DNA from: Streptomyces sp. NBC_01428
GTDB taxonomy: Bacteria > Actinomycetota > Actinomycetes > Streptomycetales > Streptomycetaceae
Length of the DNA stretch: 64,000 nucleotides
NCBI RefSeq assembly: GCF_036231965.1
Contig: NZ_CP109499.1
Span: forward strand, 6,944,001-7,008,000
Direction of reading: 5' to 3'
The notes below the pieces were generated by a model, which had not been told where the DNA came from, did not search any database, and was given only the letters and a program-made list of their open reading frames with translations. A program made the translations under genes and the position numbers. The stretch's first letter is position 1; every line of letters starts with the position of its first letter. Shown in pieces: positions 6,497-15,074 of this stretch.

Positions 6497-7486
6497 TCAG
6501 GGGACGACGACGATCTTCCGTCCGACGCCCGAGGCGAACTGCTCCAGGGCCTCGGGATAGCTGGTCAGCGGGAGGCGGTCGCTGATGAAAACCGACGGGT
6601 CGAGCACCCCTGTCGCGAAGAGCTCCGCCGCGCGCTCGAAGCTGTGCAGCACGGCCATCGAGCCGGTGATGGTGATCTCCTGGTTGTAGATGCGGTACGG
6701 GTCGATGGTGACCCGCGTCGCGTAGTCGGCGACACCGAACTGGAGGAAGGTGCCGGCCTTGGCGACCCGGTCGAGGCCGTCCTGGATGGCGGCGGCGTTC
6801 CCGGTGGCGTCGATGACCAGGTCCCAGCCCTGGGGGCGGTCCAGCTCGTCGGGGTTCGCGGCGGACGCGGAGACGCCGAGCTGCCGGGCGGTCGCGAGGC
6901 GGTCCGCGTTGAGGTCGACGACGTCGACGCTGGCGGCGCCGGTGCGCTTGGCGAGCTCCAGCATCATCAGGCCCATGGTCCCGGAGCCGTAGATGAGGAC
7001 GTGGGCGCCGAGGCGGGACTGCAGGACGTCGTAGCCGCGGACGGCGCAGGAGAGCGGTTCGACGAGGGCCGCGTCCTGGGTGCGGACGTGCTCGGGGAGC
7101 TTCACGCAGTTGGCGACGGAGGCGGTCGCGTACTGGGCGGCTCCGCCCGCGGTGGTGACGCCGATCGCGGCCCACCGCTCGCAGAGGTTGTTGTGGCCCG
7201 TACGGCAGTACCGGCACTCGTAGCAGTACAGGGACGGGTCGACGGCGACCCGGTCGCCGACGGAGAGTTCGGTGACCTGGGTGCCGACGCCGACGATCTC
7301 GCCCGCGAACTCGTGGCCCGGCACGATCGGCAGCTTGGGCGCGAACTCGCCCTGGAGGATGTGCAGATCGGTGCCGCACAGGCCGCAGGCAGCGACCTCG
7401 ACCACGACCTCGCGGGGGCCGGGCGTCGGGTCCGGGACCTCGGCGACGACGGCACGGCCGACGGACTCGATGACAGCGGCCTTCAT
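6497..7486 (-). CDS. Zinc-dependent polyol/sugar dehydrogenase (MDR family)
   Basis: A 329-aa medium-chain dehydrogenase. The catalytic zinc ligands are seen as Cys in ACGLCGTDLH and His-Glu in PGHEFAGEIVGVG. The structural zinc lobe has four Cys in the segment YCYECRYCRTGHNNLCE, and the NAD-binding fold carries YGSGTMGLMMLELAK. The family oxidises sorbitol, threonine or similar polyols with NAD. Its ATG overlaps the stop of the upstream permease gene (ATGA at 7486-7483), so it is translated from the importer operon and probably oxidises the imported polyol. The exact substrate cannot be read from the sequence. Confidence 0.85.
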   Translation of the reverse strand: MKAAVIESVGRAVVAEVPDPTPGPREVVVEVAACGLCGTDLHILQGEFAPKLPIVPGHEFAGEIVGVGTQVTELSVGDRVAVDPSLYCYECRYCRTGHNNLCERWAAIGVTTAGGAAQYATASVANCVKLPEHVRTQDAALVEPLSCAVRGYDVLQSRLGAHVLIYGSGTMGLMMLELAKRTGAASVDVVDLNADRLATARQLGVSASAANPDELDRPQGWDLVIDATGNAAAIQDGLDRVAKAGTFLQFGVADYATRVTIDPYRIYNQEITITGSMAVLHSFERAAELFATGVLDPSVFISDRLPLTSYPEALEQFASGVGRKIVVVP

Positions 7487-8334
7487 TTCACGGCTCCCAA
7501 CGACAGGCCCTGGACGAGTTTGTCCTGGGCGGCGAACCCCGCGGCGAGCACCGGCAGGGAGACGACGAGCGACGCGGCGCACACCTTGGCCAGGAACAGG
7601 CCCTGGCTGGTGATGAATCCGGTGAGGAACACGGGGGCGGTCTCGGCGACCACCCCCGTGAGCACCCGGGCGAAGAGCAGCTCGTTCCAGCTGAAGATGA
7701 AACAGATGAGGGCGGTCGCGGCGATGCCCGGCAGCGCGATGGGGGCGACCACGCGGGCGAGGACGGTCGGCAGCCGGGCCCCGTCGATCTGCGCCGCCTC
7801 GATCACCGCCACCGGGACCTCGGCGAGGAAGGACTGCATCATCCACACCGCGATCGGCAGGTTCATCGAGGTGTAGAGGATGACCAGCAGCCAGATGTTG
7901 TCGAGCATGCCGGTGTTCTTGGCGAAGAGGTAGATCGGCAGGAGGCCGGCCACGACGGGGAGCATCTTGGTCGACAGGAAGAAGAACAGGACGTCGGTCC
8001 ACTTCTTCACCGGGCGGATGGAGAGCGCGTACGCCGCCGGGAGGGCGAGGAGCAGCACGCAGAGGGTGGAGACGACCGAGGCCACCGTGGAGTTGAGGAG
8101 CGCGGGCCAGGGGCTCGCGCCGCCGCCCGTGCCGAAGAAGTCCCGGTAGCCGTCGAGGGTGAGGGAGGCGCCGAACGCGGGCGGGTTCTTGGCCGCGTCG
8201 GACTCGGAGTGGAACGAGGTCAGCGCCATCCAGGCGATGGGCAGGAAGAACACGATGCCGAGCGCCCAGGCGACCAGGCCCAGGCCTGCCCCCTTGGCGC
8301 GGCGGGGGCGGGCGTTCGTCGCGGTGGTACTCAT
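7483..8334 (-). CDS. Sugar/polyol ABC transporter permease (MalG type)
   Basis: A 283-aa inner-membrane protein with six predicted membrane segments, beginning after a short basic N-terminus (MSTTATNARPRRAKGAG). The EAA loop that contacts the ATPase reads EAAQIDGARLPTVLARVVAPIALPG. It ends in the usual LVQGLSLGAVK tail of MalG-like permeases. The start codon overlaps the upstream permease stop by one base (TGATG), and its own stop overlaps the dehydrogenase start. No ATPase gene is in the operon, so a shared MsiK-type ATPase, as known in Streptomyces, is likely. Confidence 0.9.
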   Translation of the reverse strand: MSTTATNARPRRAKGAGLGLVAWALGIVFFLPIAWMALTSFHSESDAAKNPPAFGASLTLDGYRDFFGTGGGASPWPALLNSTVASVVSTLCVLLLALPAAYALSIRPVKKWTDVLFFFLSTKMLPVVAGLLPIYLFAKNTGMLDNIWLLVILYTSMNLPIAVWMMQSFLAEVPVAVIEAAQIDGARLPTVLARVVAPIALPGIAATALICFIFSWNELLFARVLTGVVAETAPVFLTGFITSQGLFLAKVCAASLVVSLPVLAAGFAAQDKLVQGLSLGAVK

Positions 8335-9269
8335 CAGCGGGACGCCTCCTCGCGGAACAGGGACGACACGACGCGCAGGGCGAAGGTCGCGATGATGATC
8401 GAGCCGATGACGACCAGGACGCCCGCGGCCGAGGCGAGGCCGTTCTCGTGGGCCTGGTAGAAGCTCTGGTAGACGGTGTAGGGCAGGTTCGCGGTGCCCA
8501 GGCCGCCGGAGGTGAGGGTGAACACCGCGTCGAAGTTCTGGACGATGTAGATCGAGCCGAGGAGCGCGCCGAGTTCGAGGTAGCGGCGCAGGTGCGGCAG
8601 GGTCAGGTACCGGAAGACCTGCCAGTTGCTCGCTCCGTCGACCTGGGCGGCCTCCATCTGCTGGTGGTCGCGGCTCTGCAGGCCGGCGAGCAGGATCAGC
8701 ATCATGAACGGCGTCCACTGCCAGACGAGCGAGGCCTCGACCGCGAGCAGCGGTGTGGTGGAGATCCAGTCGGGCTGGGGGCCGCCCACGGCGTGCAACA
8801 GCCCGTTGAGCAGGCCGTATTCGGGGTTGTAGAGCACGTGCTTCCACAGCAGGGCGGCGGCGACCGGGACGACCAGGAACGGGGCGATCAGCAGCGTGCG
8901 GACGATGCCGCGGCCCCGGAACCTCCGGTCCAGGAGCAGGGCGAGGACCAGACCGAGGACGAGGCTGACCAGGACGACGGTGACGGTCAGCAGGATCGTC
9001 GTCCAGACGGAGTGCCGCAGGTCCGCGTCGCTCAGGACGTCCGAGTAGTTGCCGAGGCCGGTGAAGTGGCGGGCCTTCGGGTAGAGCGCGTTCCAGTCGA
9101 AGAACGAGATCACCAGGGTGGCCACGAAGGGGAGTTGGGTCACCACGATCATGAAGATCAGAGCGGGGAGCAGGGGGCCGCGTCTGGCCCAGGCGCGCAG
9201 CCGGGCCGACGGTTGTCCGAGGGTGCGTACGGGTGGGGCGGCCACGCGGGCCGTTGTCGTGGCGGTCAT
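8334..9269 (-). CDS. Sugar/polyol ABC transporter permease (MalF type)
   Basis: A 311-aa membrane protein with a basic N-terminus followed by about six membrane segments (first at LLPALIFMIVVTQLPFVATLVI). The EAA loop reads MEAAQVDGASNWQVFRYLTLPHLR. It pairs with the MalG-type permease next to it to form the channel. The ATG overlaps the binding-protein stop (ATGA at 9269-9266), showing translational coupling. Confidence 0.9.
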   Translation of the reverse strand: MTATTTARVAAPPVRTLGQPSARLRAWARRGPLLPALIFMIVVTQLPFVATLVISFFDWNALYPKARHFTGLGNYSDVLSDADLRHSVWTTILLTVTVVLVSLVLGLVLALLLDRRFRGRGIVRTLLIAPFLVVPVAAALLWKHVLYNPEYGLLNGLLHAVGGPQPDWISTTPLLAVEASLVWQWTPFMMLILLAGLQSRDHQQMEAAQVDGASNWQVFRYLTLPHLRRYLELGALLGSIYIVQNFDAVFTLTSGGLGTANLPYTVYQSFYQAHENGLASAAGVLVVIGSIIIATFALRVVSSLFREEASR

Positions 9270-10636
9270 CGTCCCTCGTACTCCTTGGAGATCTTCTCGG
9301 CGAGTTTCTGGGACTTGCTCAGGGCCGCGTCGACGGACTGGCGTCCGGCGATGGCCGCGCTGATCTCCTGCGAGACCTTGGTGCCGAGGTCGGTGAACTC
9401 GGGGATGCCGACGAACTGGATGCCGGGAGCGGGGCGCGGCTGGACGCCGGGGTCCTTGGGCCGGGCGCCCTCGATGGCCTCGCGGGTCATGTCCTGGAAC
9501 GCCGCGGCCTCCTTGCGGTAGGCGGCGTTGGTGTACGTGGAGGCGCGCTTGCCCGCCGGTACGTCGGACCAGCCGGCGGTGTCCCCGACGAGTTGCTCGT
9601 ACTGCTTGCTGGACGCCCAGGAGACGAACTGCCAGGCCTTGTCCGAGTTGTGCGAGGCCTTCTGCATGCCCCAGGCCCAGGTGTAGAGCCAGCCGGAGGA
9701 CTTCGTCTTCTCGACCGGCGCGGGGACGTAGCCCAGCTTGCCCTTGACCGGGGAGTCCTTGGCCTCCAGCAGGCCCGCGGCGGAGGTGGCGTCGTACCAC
9801 ATGGCGGTCTTGCCCTGCGTCATGTTGTTGAGGCACTCGGCGAAGCCGGCCTGGGCGGCGCCGGACTCGCCGTGCTCGCGGACGAGGTCCACGTAGAACT
9901 TGGTGGCCTTCTCGAACTCGGGTGAGTTCAGGCGGGCTTGCCAGTCCTTGTCGAACCAGGTGCCGCCGAAGGTGTTCACGACGGTGGTGAGCGGGGCCAT
10001 GATCTCGCCCCAGCCGGGCAGGCCGCGCAGGCAGATGCCCTTCATGCCCGACTCGGCGCCGTCCGCCTTCGCCGCGAGGTCGCCGACCTGCTGCCAGGTG
10101 GGGTGCGCGGGCATCTTCAGGCCCTTCGCGGCGAACACGTCCTTGCGGTACATGAGGAAGGACGACTCGCCGTAGAACGGCTGCCCGTAGAGCTTGCCGT
10201 CGTCGGCGGTCAGCGACTGCCGCATGGGCTTGAGGATGTCCTGCTCGTCGTACGCGCCGTCCTTCGCGACGTAGGAGTCCATCTCGTGCAGCCAGCCGTT
10301 GCGGGCGTAGATGGGTATCTCGTAGTTGGACAGCGTGGCGACGTCGTACTGGCCGGCCTGGTTGGCGAAGTCCTGGCTGATCTTGTCGCGGACGTCGTTC
10401 TCCGGCAGCACGGTGAAGTTCACCTTGATACCGGTGTCCTTGGTGAAGTGGGCCTTGGTGAGCTTCTGCAGCTCGACCATCTGCGGGTTGTTCACCATCA
10501 GGACGTTGATGGAGTTCCCGCCGGAGCCCGCCCCGCCCGCTCCGGCCCAGCAGCCGGAGAGGAGCGGGGTGAGCAGCGTCCCTGCGGCGGCCGCGACGAG
10601 CAGTGTGCGCGGCCTCCGTCGGCTCGGGGTTCGCAT
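9266..10636 (-). CDS. Sugar/polyol ABC transporter substrate-binding lipoprotein
   Basis: A 456-aa family 1 extracellular solute-binding protein. A basic start and hydrophobic stretch lead to the lipobox LLSGC, so it is anchored to the membrane outer face after Cys near residue 29. The body has typical sugar-binder segments (INVLMVNNPQMVELQKLTKAHF; YTWAWGMQKASHNSDKAWQFVSW). ATG 10636 has AGGAG 7 nt upstream. It is followed by two permeases and a zinc dehydrogenase, and preceded by a DeoR regulator, a layout typical of mannitol/sorbitol-type uptake systems. Confidence 0.9.
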   Translation of the reverse strand: MRTPSRRRPRTLLVAAAAGTLLTPLLSGCWAGAGGAGSGGNSINVLMVNNPQMVELQKLTKAHFTKDTGIKVNFTVLPENDVRDKISQDFANQAGQYDVATLSNYEIPIYARNGWLHEMDSYVAKDGAYDEQDILKPMRQSLTADDGKLYGQPFYGESSFLMYRKDVFAAKGLKMPAHPTWQQVGDLAAKADGAESGMKGICLRGLPGWGEIMAPLTTVVNTFGGTWFDKDWQARLNSPEFEKATKFYVDLVREHGESGAAQAGFAECLNNMTQGKTAMWYDATSAAGLLEAKDSPVKGKLGYVPAPVEKTKSSGWLYTWAWGMQKASHNSDKAWQFVSWASSKQYEQLVGDTAGWSDVPAGKRASTYTNAAYRKEAAAFQDMTREAIEGARPKDPGVQPRPAPGIQFVGIPEFTDLGTKVSQEISAAIAGRQSVDAALSKSQKLAEKISKEYEGR

Positions 10637-10727
10637 GGATCACTCCTGGAGGAATGGGGAGACAACGGGCGGTGCGAGGCATGGGGGTGCCCCGGAGGGA
10701 TGGATGTGGAGCGGGGGCGTTCGGTTG

Positions 10728-11498
10728 TCAGACGCGGATGACCTGGGGGCCCTGCAGCGAGTAGCGGTGCGCCTCGGACGCCGGGAGCAGCGTGCTCGTG
10801 ACGATCGCCTCCAGGGCGCTGATGTCGGCGAACCGGCAGAAGCTGACGGCGCCGAACTTGGTGTGCACCCCGGCGAAGACGGTGCGCCGGGACGCCCTGA
10901 TCGCCTGCGCCTTGACCTCGCTGACGGCCGGGTCGGGGGTGGTGAGGCCGTGTTCGCGGGAGATGCCGTTGGCGCCGATGAAGGCCAGGTCGATGACGAA
11001 GCCGGCGAGCATCTTCGTCGTCCAGTGGTCGACGGTGGCGAGGGTGCCGGGCCGGACCCGGCCGCCGAGCAGCAGCACGCTGGTGTTCTCGGCCTCGGCG
11101 AGCGCGCCGGCGGTGGCGAGCGAGGCGGTGACGACGGTCAGCTGCCTGTCCCGGGGGAGCGCCTCGGCGATGAGCTGCGGGGTGAAGCCCTCGTCGACGA
11201 AGACGGTCTCGGCGTCCCCGAGCAGTTCGGCCGCCGCGGCGGCGATCCGGCGCTTCTCGGGCACGTGGCTGGTGGTGCGGAAGGCGAGCGTGGTCTCGAA
11301 GCCGGCGCTCTCCACCGGGTAGGCGCCGCCGTGTGTGCGGCGTACCAGGCCGTGGTCCTCCAGGGTGCGCAGATCGCGCCGTACGGTCTCCTTCGCGACG
11401 CCCAGGGTGACGGCGAGTTCCGTGACGTCGACCGAGCCGGTGCGGCGCGCGACCCGGACGATCTCGCGCTGCCGTTCTTCCGCCGTCATGGCCGTCAT
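10728..11498 (-). CDS. DeoR-family transcriptional regulator
   Basis: A 256-aa regulator. The N-terminal helix-turn-helix has the DeoR signature (VDVTELAVTLGVAKETVRRDLRTLE), and the C-terminal sugar-phosphate sensor domain has the DeoR-type segments TVFVDEGFT, LLGGRVRPGTLATV and LAFIGANGIS. It lies 91 bp upstream of the importer operon in the same direction, so it probably represses that operon and itself, responding to a sugar phosphate. GTG 11507 and ATG 11489 are other possible starts; ATG 11498 has the best placed purine-rich site. Confidence 0.88.
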   Translation of the reverse strand: MTAMTAEERQREIVRVARRTGSVDVTELAVTLGVAKETVRRDLRTLEDHGLVRRTHGGAYPVESAGFETTLAFRTTSHVPEKRRIAAAAAELLGDAETVFVDEGFTPQLIAEALPRDRQLTVVTASLATAGALAEAENTSVLLLGGRVRPGTLATVDHWTTKMLAGFVIDLAFIGANGISREHGLTTPDPAVSEVKAQAIRASRRTVFAGVHTKFGAVSFCRFADISALEAIVTSTLLPASEAHRYSLQGPQVIRV

Positions 11499-11533
11499 GG
11501 CTCTCACCCGCTCCCTCGCGCTCCGTCGCGCAG

Positions 11534-11741
11534 TGCCCGTTCGGGCCCGGTGGAGCCCTTCAGGGAAGTTCTACAGCGGGTGACGGTCACTGACCAGGCC
11601 TGTTAGCTGCCCGATCCTGCCCGGCTGTGCCCGTTCGGCCTCACCGTCATCGGCGGTCGACCTGGGACGGAGCGTGCGGAGGGGTGTGATCGGGCAGGGT
11701 TCGTGCCCGAACAGGGAAGCGGGCGGGCCCGTTCGGTGCCC
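11534..11741. repeat. Four GCCCGTTCGG-like repeats upstream of deoR-type gene
   Basis: TGCCCGTTCGG occurs at 11534-11544 and 11628-11638, GCCCGTTCGGTGCCC at 11727-11741, and the inverted form GTGCCCGAAC at 11703-11712. All lie in the 270-bp gap between the DeoR-type gene and udh. They could be operator sites, but in GC-rich DNA chance similarity is possible. Confidence 0.3.
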
Positions 11742-11770
11742 GCCCGCCGTCTCGCCTGCCGGTCGCCGTG

Positions 11771-12580
11771 TCAGTACGGCCAGATCGGCGGGTGCGTGGT
11801 GAAGTGGCCGCCCAGGTGGGCGTGGTCCGGGTTGTCCGGGTCGAGATCGCCCTGCTCGGCGATGAGCTTCTCGGCGTACGGTTCGGAGTCGTCGTGCGGC
11901 TCGTAGCCGAGGGCCCGGGCGGTCGAGAGGTCCCACCACAGGCGCGTGTTGGCGGAGGAGCCGTAGACGACGGTGTGTTCCACGCCCTCGGCGGTGAGGG
12001 CGGCGTGGAAGAGACGGGCGCCGTCCTCGGGGCTCATCCAGACCGACAGCATGCGCACGCTGCTGGGCTCGGCGAAACAGGAGCCGATCCGCACCGAGAC
12101 GGTCTCCAGGCCGTGCTTGTCCCAGTACAGCTGGGCGAGGTCCTCGCCGAACGACTTGGACAGGCCGTAGAAGGTGTCCGGGCGGCGTGGGGTGTCGACC
12201 GGGATCAGCGGATCGTCACCCTGCGGGCGCGGGGTGAATCCCACCGCGTGGTTGGAGGAGGCGAAGACGATCCGGCGTACGCCCTCCTCGCGCGCCGCCT
12301 CGTACAGGTTGTACGTCCCCTCGATGTTGGCCTTGAGGATCTTGTCGAAGGAGGACTCCAGGGAGATCCCCGCGAGGTGGACGATCGCGTCGACCCCCCG
12401 TACGGCCTCGCGCAGCGCGGCCCGGTCCCCGAGGTCGGCGGTGATCGCGCCGGGTTCGCCCTCGACGGGGAGCATGTCGAGCAGCCGGAGCTCGTAGCCG
12501 TACCGCGGCAGCAGCCCGCGCATCAGGGTGCCGAGTCCGCCGGCGGCGCCGGTGAGCAGAACGGTGCGGGGAGCGGGCAT
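11771..12580 (-). CDS. udh: Uronate dehydrogenase (NAD-dependent)
   Basis: A 269-aa short-chain/epimerase-family enzyme starting at ATG 12580 with GAGGAG 7 nt upstream. The NAD motif is VLLTGAAGGLGTLMR, the catalytic YxxxK lies in FYGLSKSFGEDLA, and Udh-typical segments are IVHLAGISLESSFDKILKAN, IVFASSNHAVGFTPR and VSVRIGSCFAEP. Known Udh enzymes are about 265 aa and oxidise D-galacturonate or D-glucuronate to the aldarolactone. It is divergent from kdgD, whose product acts later in the same oxidative uronate pathway, which supports this call over a generic epimerase. Confidence 0.85.
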   Translation of the reverse strand: MPAPRTVLLTGAAGGLGTLMRGLLPRYGYELRLLDMLPVEGEPGAITADLGDRAALREAVRGVDAIVHLAGISLESSFDKILKANIEGTYNLYEAAREEGVRRIVFASSNHAVGFTPRPQGDDPLIPVDTPRRPDTFYGLSKSFGEDLAQLYWDKHGLETVSVRIGSCFAEPSSVRMLSVWMSPEDGARLFHAALTAEGVEHTVVYGSSANTRLWWDLSTARALGYEPHDDSEPYAEKLIAEQGDLDPDNPDHAHLGGHFTTHPPIWPY

Positions 12581-12691
12581 GCGGGGGTCTCCTCGGTGCG
12601 GGCCGGTGTGCCGGGGCGGGGGCTCCGTCGGACGGCCGGCGGGCGTCCGCCAGGCGGCCGTATTCATGTACGAGATTCACATCCGTGGACA

Positions 12692-12720
12692 CGCTAAGGA
12701 TCGCCGACGTGCCGCGTCAA
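12692..12720 (-). promoter_or_regulatory. Candidate promoter of udh
   Basis: Reading the minus strand: TTGACG (12720-12715), a 17-bp spacer and TTAGCG (12697-12692). The predicted start is near 12685, about 105 bp before the udh ATG, within a sequence (CATGTACGAGATTCACAT, 12665-12682) that may be an operator. Confidence 0.5.
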
Positions 12721-12769
12721 GTGTCGCGCGGAGGGGCGAAATCCGCCTTCGTGTTGCGCGTTTGCGCGC

Positions 12770-12798
12770 TTGACCGGCCCGGAGGTGGCGGCTTAGCG
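12770..12798 (+). promoter_or_regulatory. Candidate promoter of kdgD
   Basis: TTGACC (12770-12775), 17-bp spacer, TTAGCG (12793-12798). The same -10 hexamer and spacing are used by the divergent udh promoter. Confidence 0.5.
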
Positions 12799-12868
12799 TG
12801 GGCGCGTTCAGAAATATGGACGTGGATCAGAAGCGTGCACTCGGTGGGCACCTTTTTAGGGAGAGTCC

Positions 12869-13807
12869 GTGACGTCAGCCCCTCTCGCCGCCCGGCTGAA
12901 AATCCCCAGCGGGCCGCTGTTCTTCCCCGTCACCGCGTACGGTCCCGACGGCGCCGTCGATCTCGACGTCTACCGGGAGCACGTGCGGCGCGGCGTCGAG
13001 GCCGGAGCCGCCGCGGTCTTCGCGGCCTGCGGCACGGGCGAGTTCCACGCGCTCACGCCGGAGGAGTTCGAGGCGTGCGTGCGGACCGCCGTGGAGGCGA
13101 CCGCGGGACGGGTGCCGGTGGTCGCGGGCGCCGGATACGGCACCGCGCTCGCCGTCCGCTACGCCCGCCTCGCGGAGGCCGCCGGGGCCGACGGACTGCT
13201 CGCCATGCCGCCCTACCTGGTGGTCGCCGGGCAGGAGGGACTGCTGCGCCACTACCGGGAGGTCGCCGCCGCCACCCCCCTGGACGTCATCGTCTACCAG
13301 CGCGACAACGCCGTGTTCACCCCCGAGAGCGTGGTCGAGCTCGCCCGCACCGACGGGATCATCGGCTTCAAGGACGGCCTCGGCGACCTGGACCTGATCC
13401 AGCGGACCGTGAGCGCCGTCCGCAGCGAGGTGCCCGGCGAGTTCCTCTACTTCAACGGCCTGCCGACGGCCGAACTGACCGGACTCGCCTACCGGGGTGT
13501 GGGCATCACGCTCTACTCCTCGGCGGTCTTCTGCTTCGCCCCCGAGATCGCCCTGGCCTTCCACCGGGCGCTGAACTCCGGGGACGACACGACGGTGAAC
13601 CGGCTGCTGGACGGCTTCTACCGGCCCTTCGTCGACCTGCGGGCCCAGGGCCGCGGCTACGCGGTCGCCCTCGTGAAGGCCGGGGTGCGGCTGCGCGGAC
13701 TGGACGTCGGCGAGGTGCGGCCCCCGCTGCACGAGCCCACCGAGGACCACGTGAAGCAGCTCGCCCAGCTGACCGACCGCGGGTACGCGCTGCTGGAGGA
13801 GATGTGA
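12869..13807 (+). CDS. kdgD: 5-dehydro-4-deoxyglucarate dehydratase
   Basis: A 312-aa member of the DapA/NAL superfamily, starting at GTG 12869 after AGGGAGA. KdgD-specific features are LKIPSGPLFFPVTAY at the start, ACGTGEFHALT near residues 52-62, the Schiff-base lysine in IIGFKDGLGDLDLIQ, and YFNGLPTAELT. KdgD turns 5-keto-4-deoxyglucarate into 2-oxoglutarate semialdehyde with loss of water and CO2. Its context, divergent udh and a semialdehyde dehydrogenase further along (35610), fits the oxidative uronate pathway. The next gene overlaps by 4 nt. Confidence 0.88.
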   Translation: MTSAPLAARLKIPSGPLFFPVTAYGPDGAVDLDVYREHVRRGVEAGAAAVFAACGTGEFHALTPEEFEACVRTAVEATAGRVPVVAGAGYGTALAVRYARLAEAAGADGLLAMPPYLVVAGQEGLLRHYREVAAATPLDVIVYQRDNAVFTPESVVELARTDGIIGFKDGLGDLDLIQRTVSAVRSEVPGEFLYFNGLPTAELTGLAYRGVGITLYSSAVFCFAPEIALAFHRALNSGDDTTVNRLLDGFYRPFVDLRAQGRGYAVALVKAGVRLRGLDVGEVRPPLHEPTEDHVKQLAQLTDRGYALLEEM

Positions 13808-14970
13808 GGGCGTCCGCGTTCCTGTACCCGTGGGACGTCAACGGAGACCCCGAGGCCGCCGCACGGACCGCCGCGCTCGGCGTGCACCAGGTGACGCTCG
13901 CCTCCGCCTACCACTCCACCCGCGCGCTGACCCCCCGCCACCCCCGTCACCGCGTCGTCACGGCCGAACACGCCGCCGTGCTCTACCCGTTGGACGAGGC
14001 CCGCTGGGCGGAGCGCGTCCCGCGCCCCTACCCGGCCGGGGACTGGGCGCCCGGTGACGCGTACGGCGAGGCCGCCGCGGCACTGGCCGGCGCCGGGCTC
14101 GACGTGCACACCTGGGTCGTCCTCGCGCACAACTCCCGTATGGGGGACGACCATCCGTCGACCTCCGTCGTCAACGCCTACGGGGACCGCTACCCGTGGG
14201 CTCCCTGCATCGCCCAGCCCGCCACCCGCGCCTGCCTGACCGACCTGGCGGCGGAGGCCGCGGTCCGCCCCGGCGCCGCCGGTACGGAACTGGAGTCGCT
14301 CGGCTGGTACGGACTCGCCCATCTGCACGCCCACGACAAGATCGGCGGCGTCCCGCTCGGGGACGCCGGCCACTACCTCATGTCGCTCTGCTTCTGCCCC
14401 GCGTGCGCCGAGGGGTACGACCGGCACGGCCTGGACGCCGAGGAACTGGCGTCCTTCGTGCGGAGCGCGCTGGACCCGGTCTGGCGCGGGGCCCCGTCGG
14501 ACGGCGGCTGGGCCGGAGTGGAGAAGCTCCTCGGCGCGGAGACCGCCGCGGCCACCCGTGCCTGGCGGGACACGGTGGCCCGCTCGCTCCAGGAGGAGAC
14601 GGTCCGCGCCGTACGCTCCGCCGCACCCGCGGGCTTCCAGATCCTGCTGCACGCCGACCCCGTCTCCTTCCACTGCGGCGCCAACGCGGGCGTCGACCCG
14701 CGGCACATCCTGTCCGTGGCGGACGGCGTGGTCGTCCCGTGCACCGGAGGGACGGGCCTGCTCGCCCCGTTCGCGGAGACGGCCGCCCCCGGCACGGTCC
14801 TCGCCGCCAACTTCACCGTGGTGTCCGGAATGGGCGGCCACCCGGACACCCTCTCCAGGGACGCGGCCCGCGCGGCGGACCTGGGCGCGACGGAACTCCG
14901 GCTGTATCACGCGGGCCTGGCCTCGGACCAGGACCTGGAGCGGGTGAGGCAGGCACTGGCAGGCTTGTGA
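13804..14970 (+). CDS. Conserved protein of unknown function, coupled to kdgD
   Basis: Starts at GTG 13804 inside the kdgD stop (GTGA), so the two are translationally coupled; 388 aa. I do not recognise a named family. The first 60 residues have the form of a TIM-barrel opening (ALGVHQVTLASAYHS, then a PRHPRHRV segment and a Tyr-Pro-Leu stretch), and a Cys cluster CFCPAC sits near residue 200 after LHAHDKIGG. There is no signal peptide or membrane segment, so it is cytoplasmic. Position suggests work on a uronate, aldarate or oligouronide, for example an unusual hydrolase, isomerase or lactonase; this is inference only. Confidence 0.8.
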   Translation: MRASAFLYPWDVNGDPEAAARTAALGVHQVTLASAYHSTRALTPRHPRHRVVTAEHAAVLYPLDEARWAERVPRPYPAGDWAPGDAYGEAAAALAGAGLDVHTWVVLAHNSRMGDDHPSTSVVNAYGDRYPWAPCIAQPATRACLTDLAAEAAVRPGAAGTELESLGWYGLAHLHAHDKIGGVPLGDAGHYLMSLCFCPACAEGYDRHGLDAEELASFVRSALDPVWRGAPSDGGWAGVEKLLGAETAAATRAWRDTVARSLQEETVRAVRSAAPAGFQILLHADPVSFHCGANAGVDPRHILSVADGVVVPCTGGTGLLAPFAETAAPGTVLAANFTVVSGMGGHPDTLSRDAARAADLGATELRLYHAGLASDQDLERVRQALAGL

Positions 14971-14979
14971 CCCGGGGGA

Positions 14980-15030
14980 TCCAGCCCCTCCGGGGGCATG
15001 TGACGAGCGGGGTCCGGGGCGGAGCCCGGG
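14980..15030 (+). repeat. Dispersed GC-rich intergenic repeat, copy 2
   Basis: CCAGCCCCTCCGG, then ACGAGCGGGGTC and CGGGGCGGAGCCCGG, related to the element at 5045-5093 but with a changed middle. It lies directly after the stop of the kdgD-coupled gene, tail to tail with an MFS gene. Confidence 0.55.
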
Positions 15031-15074
15031 GGACGGGACGGGCAGGGCTGAGGGGGTGAGACACCGCGGCGCGC

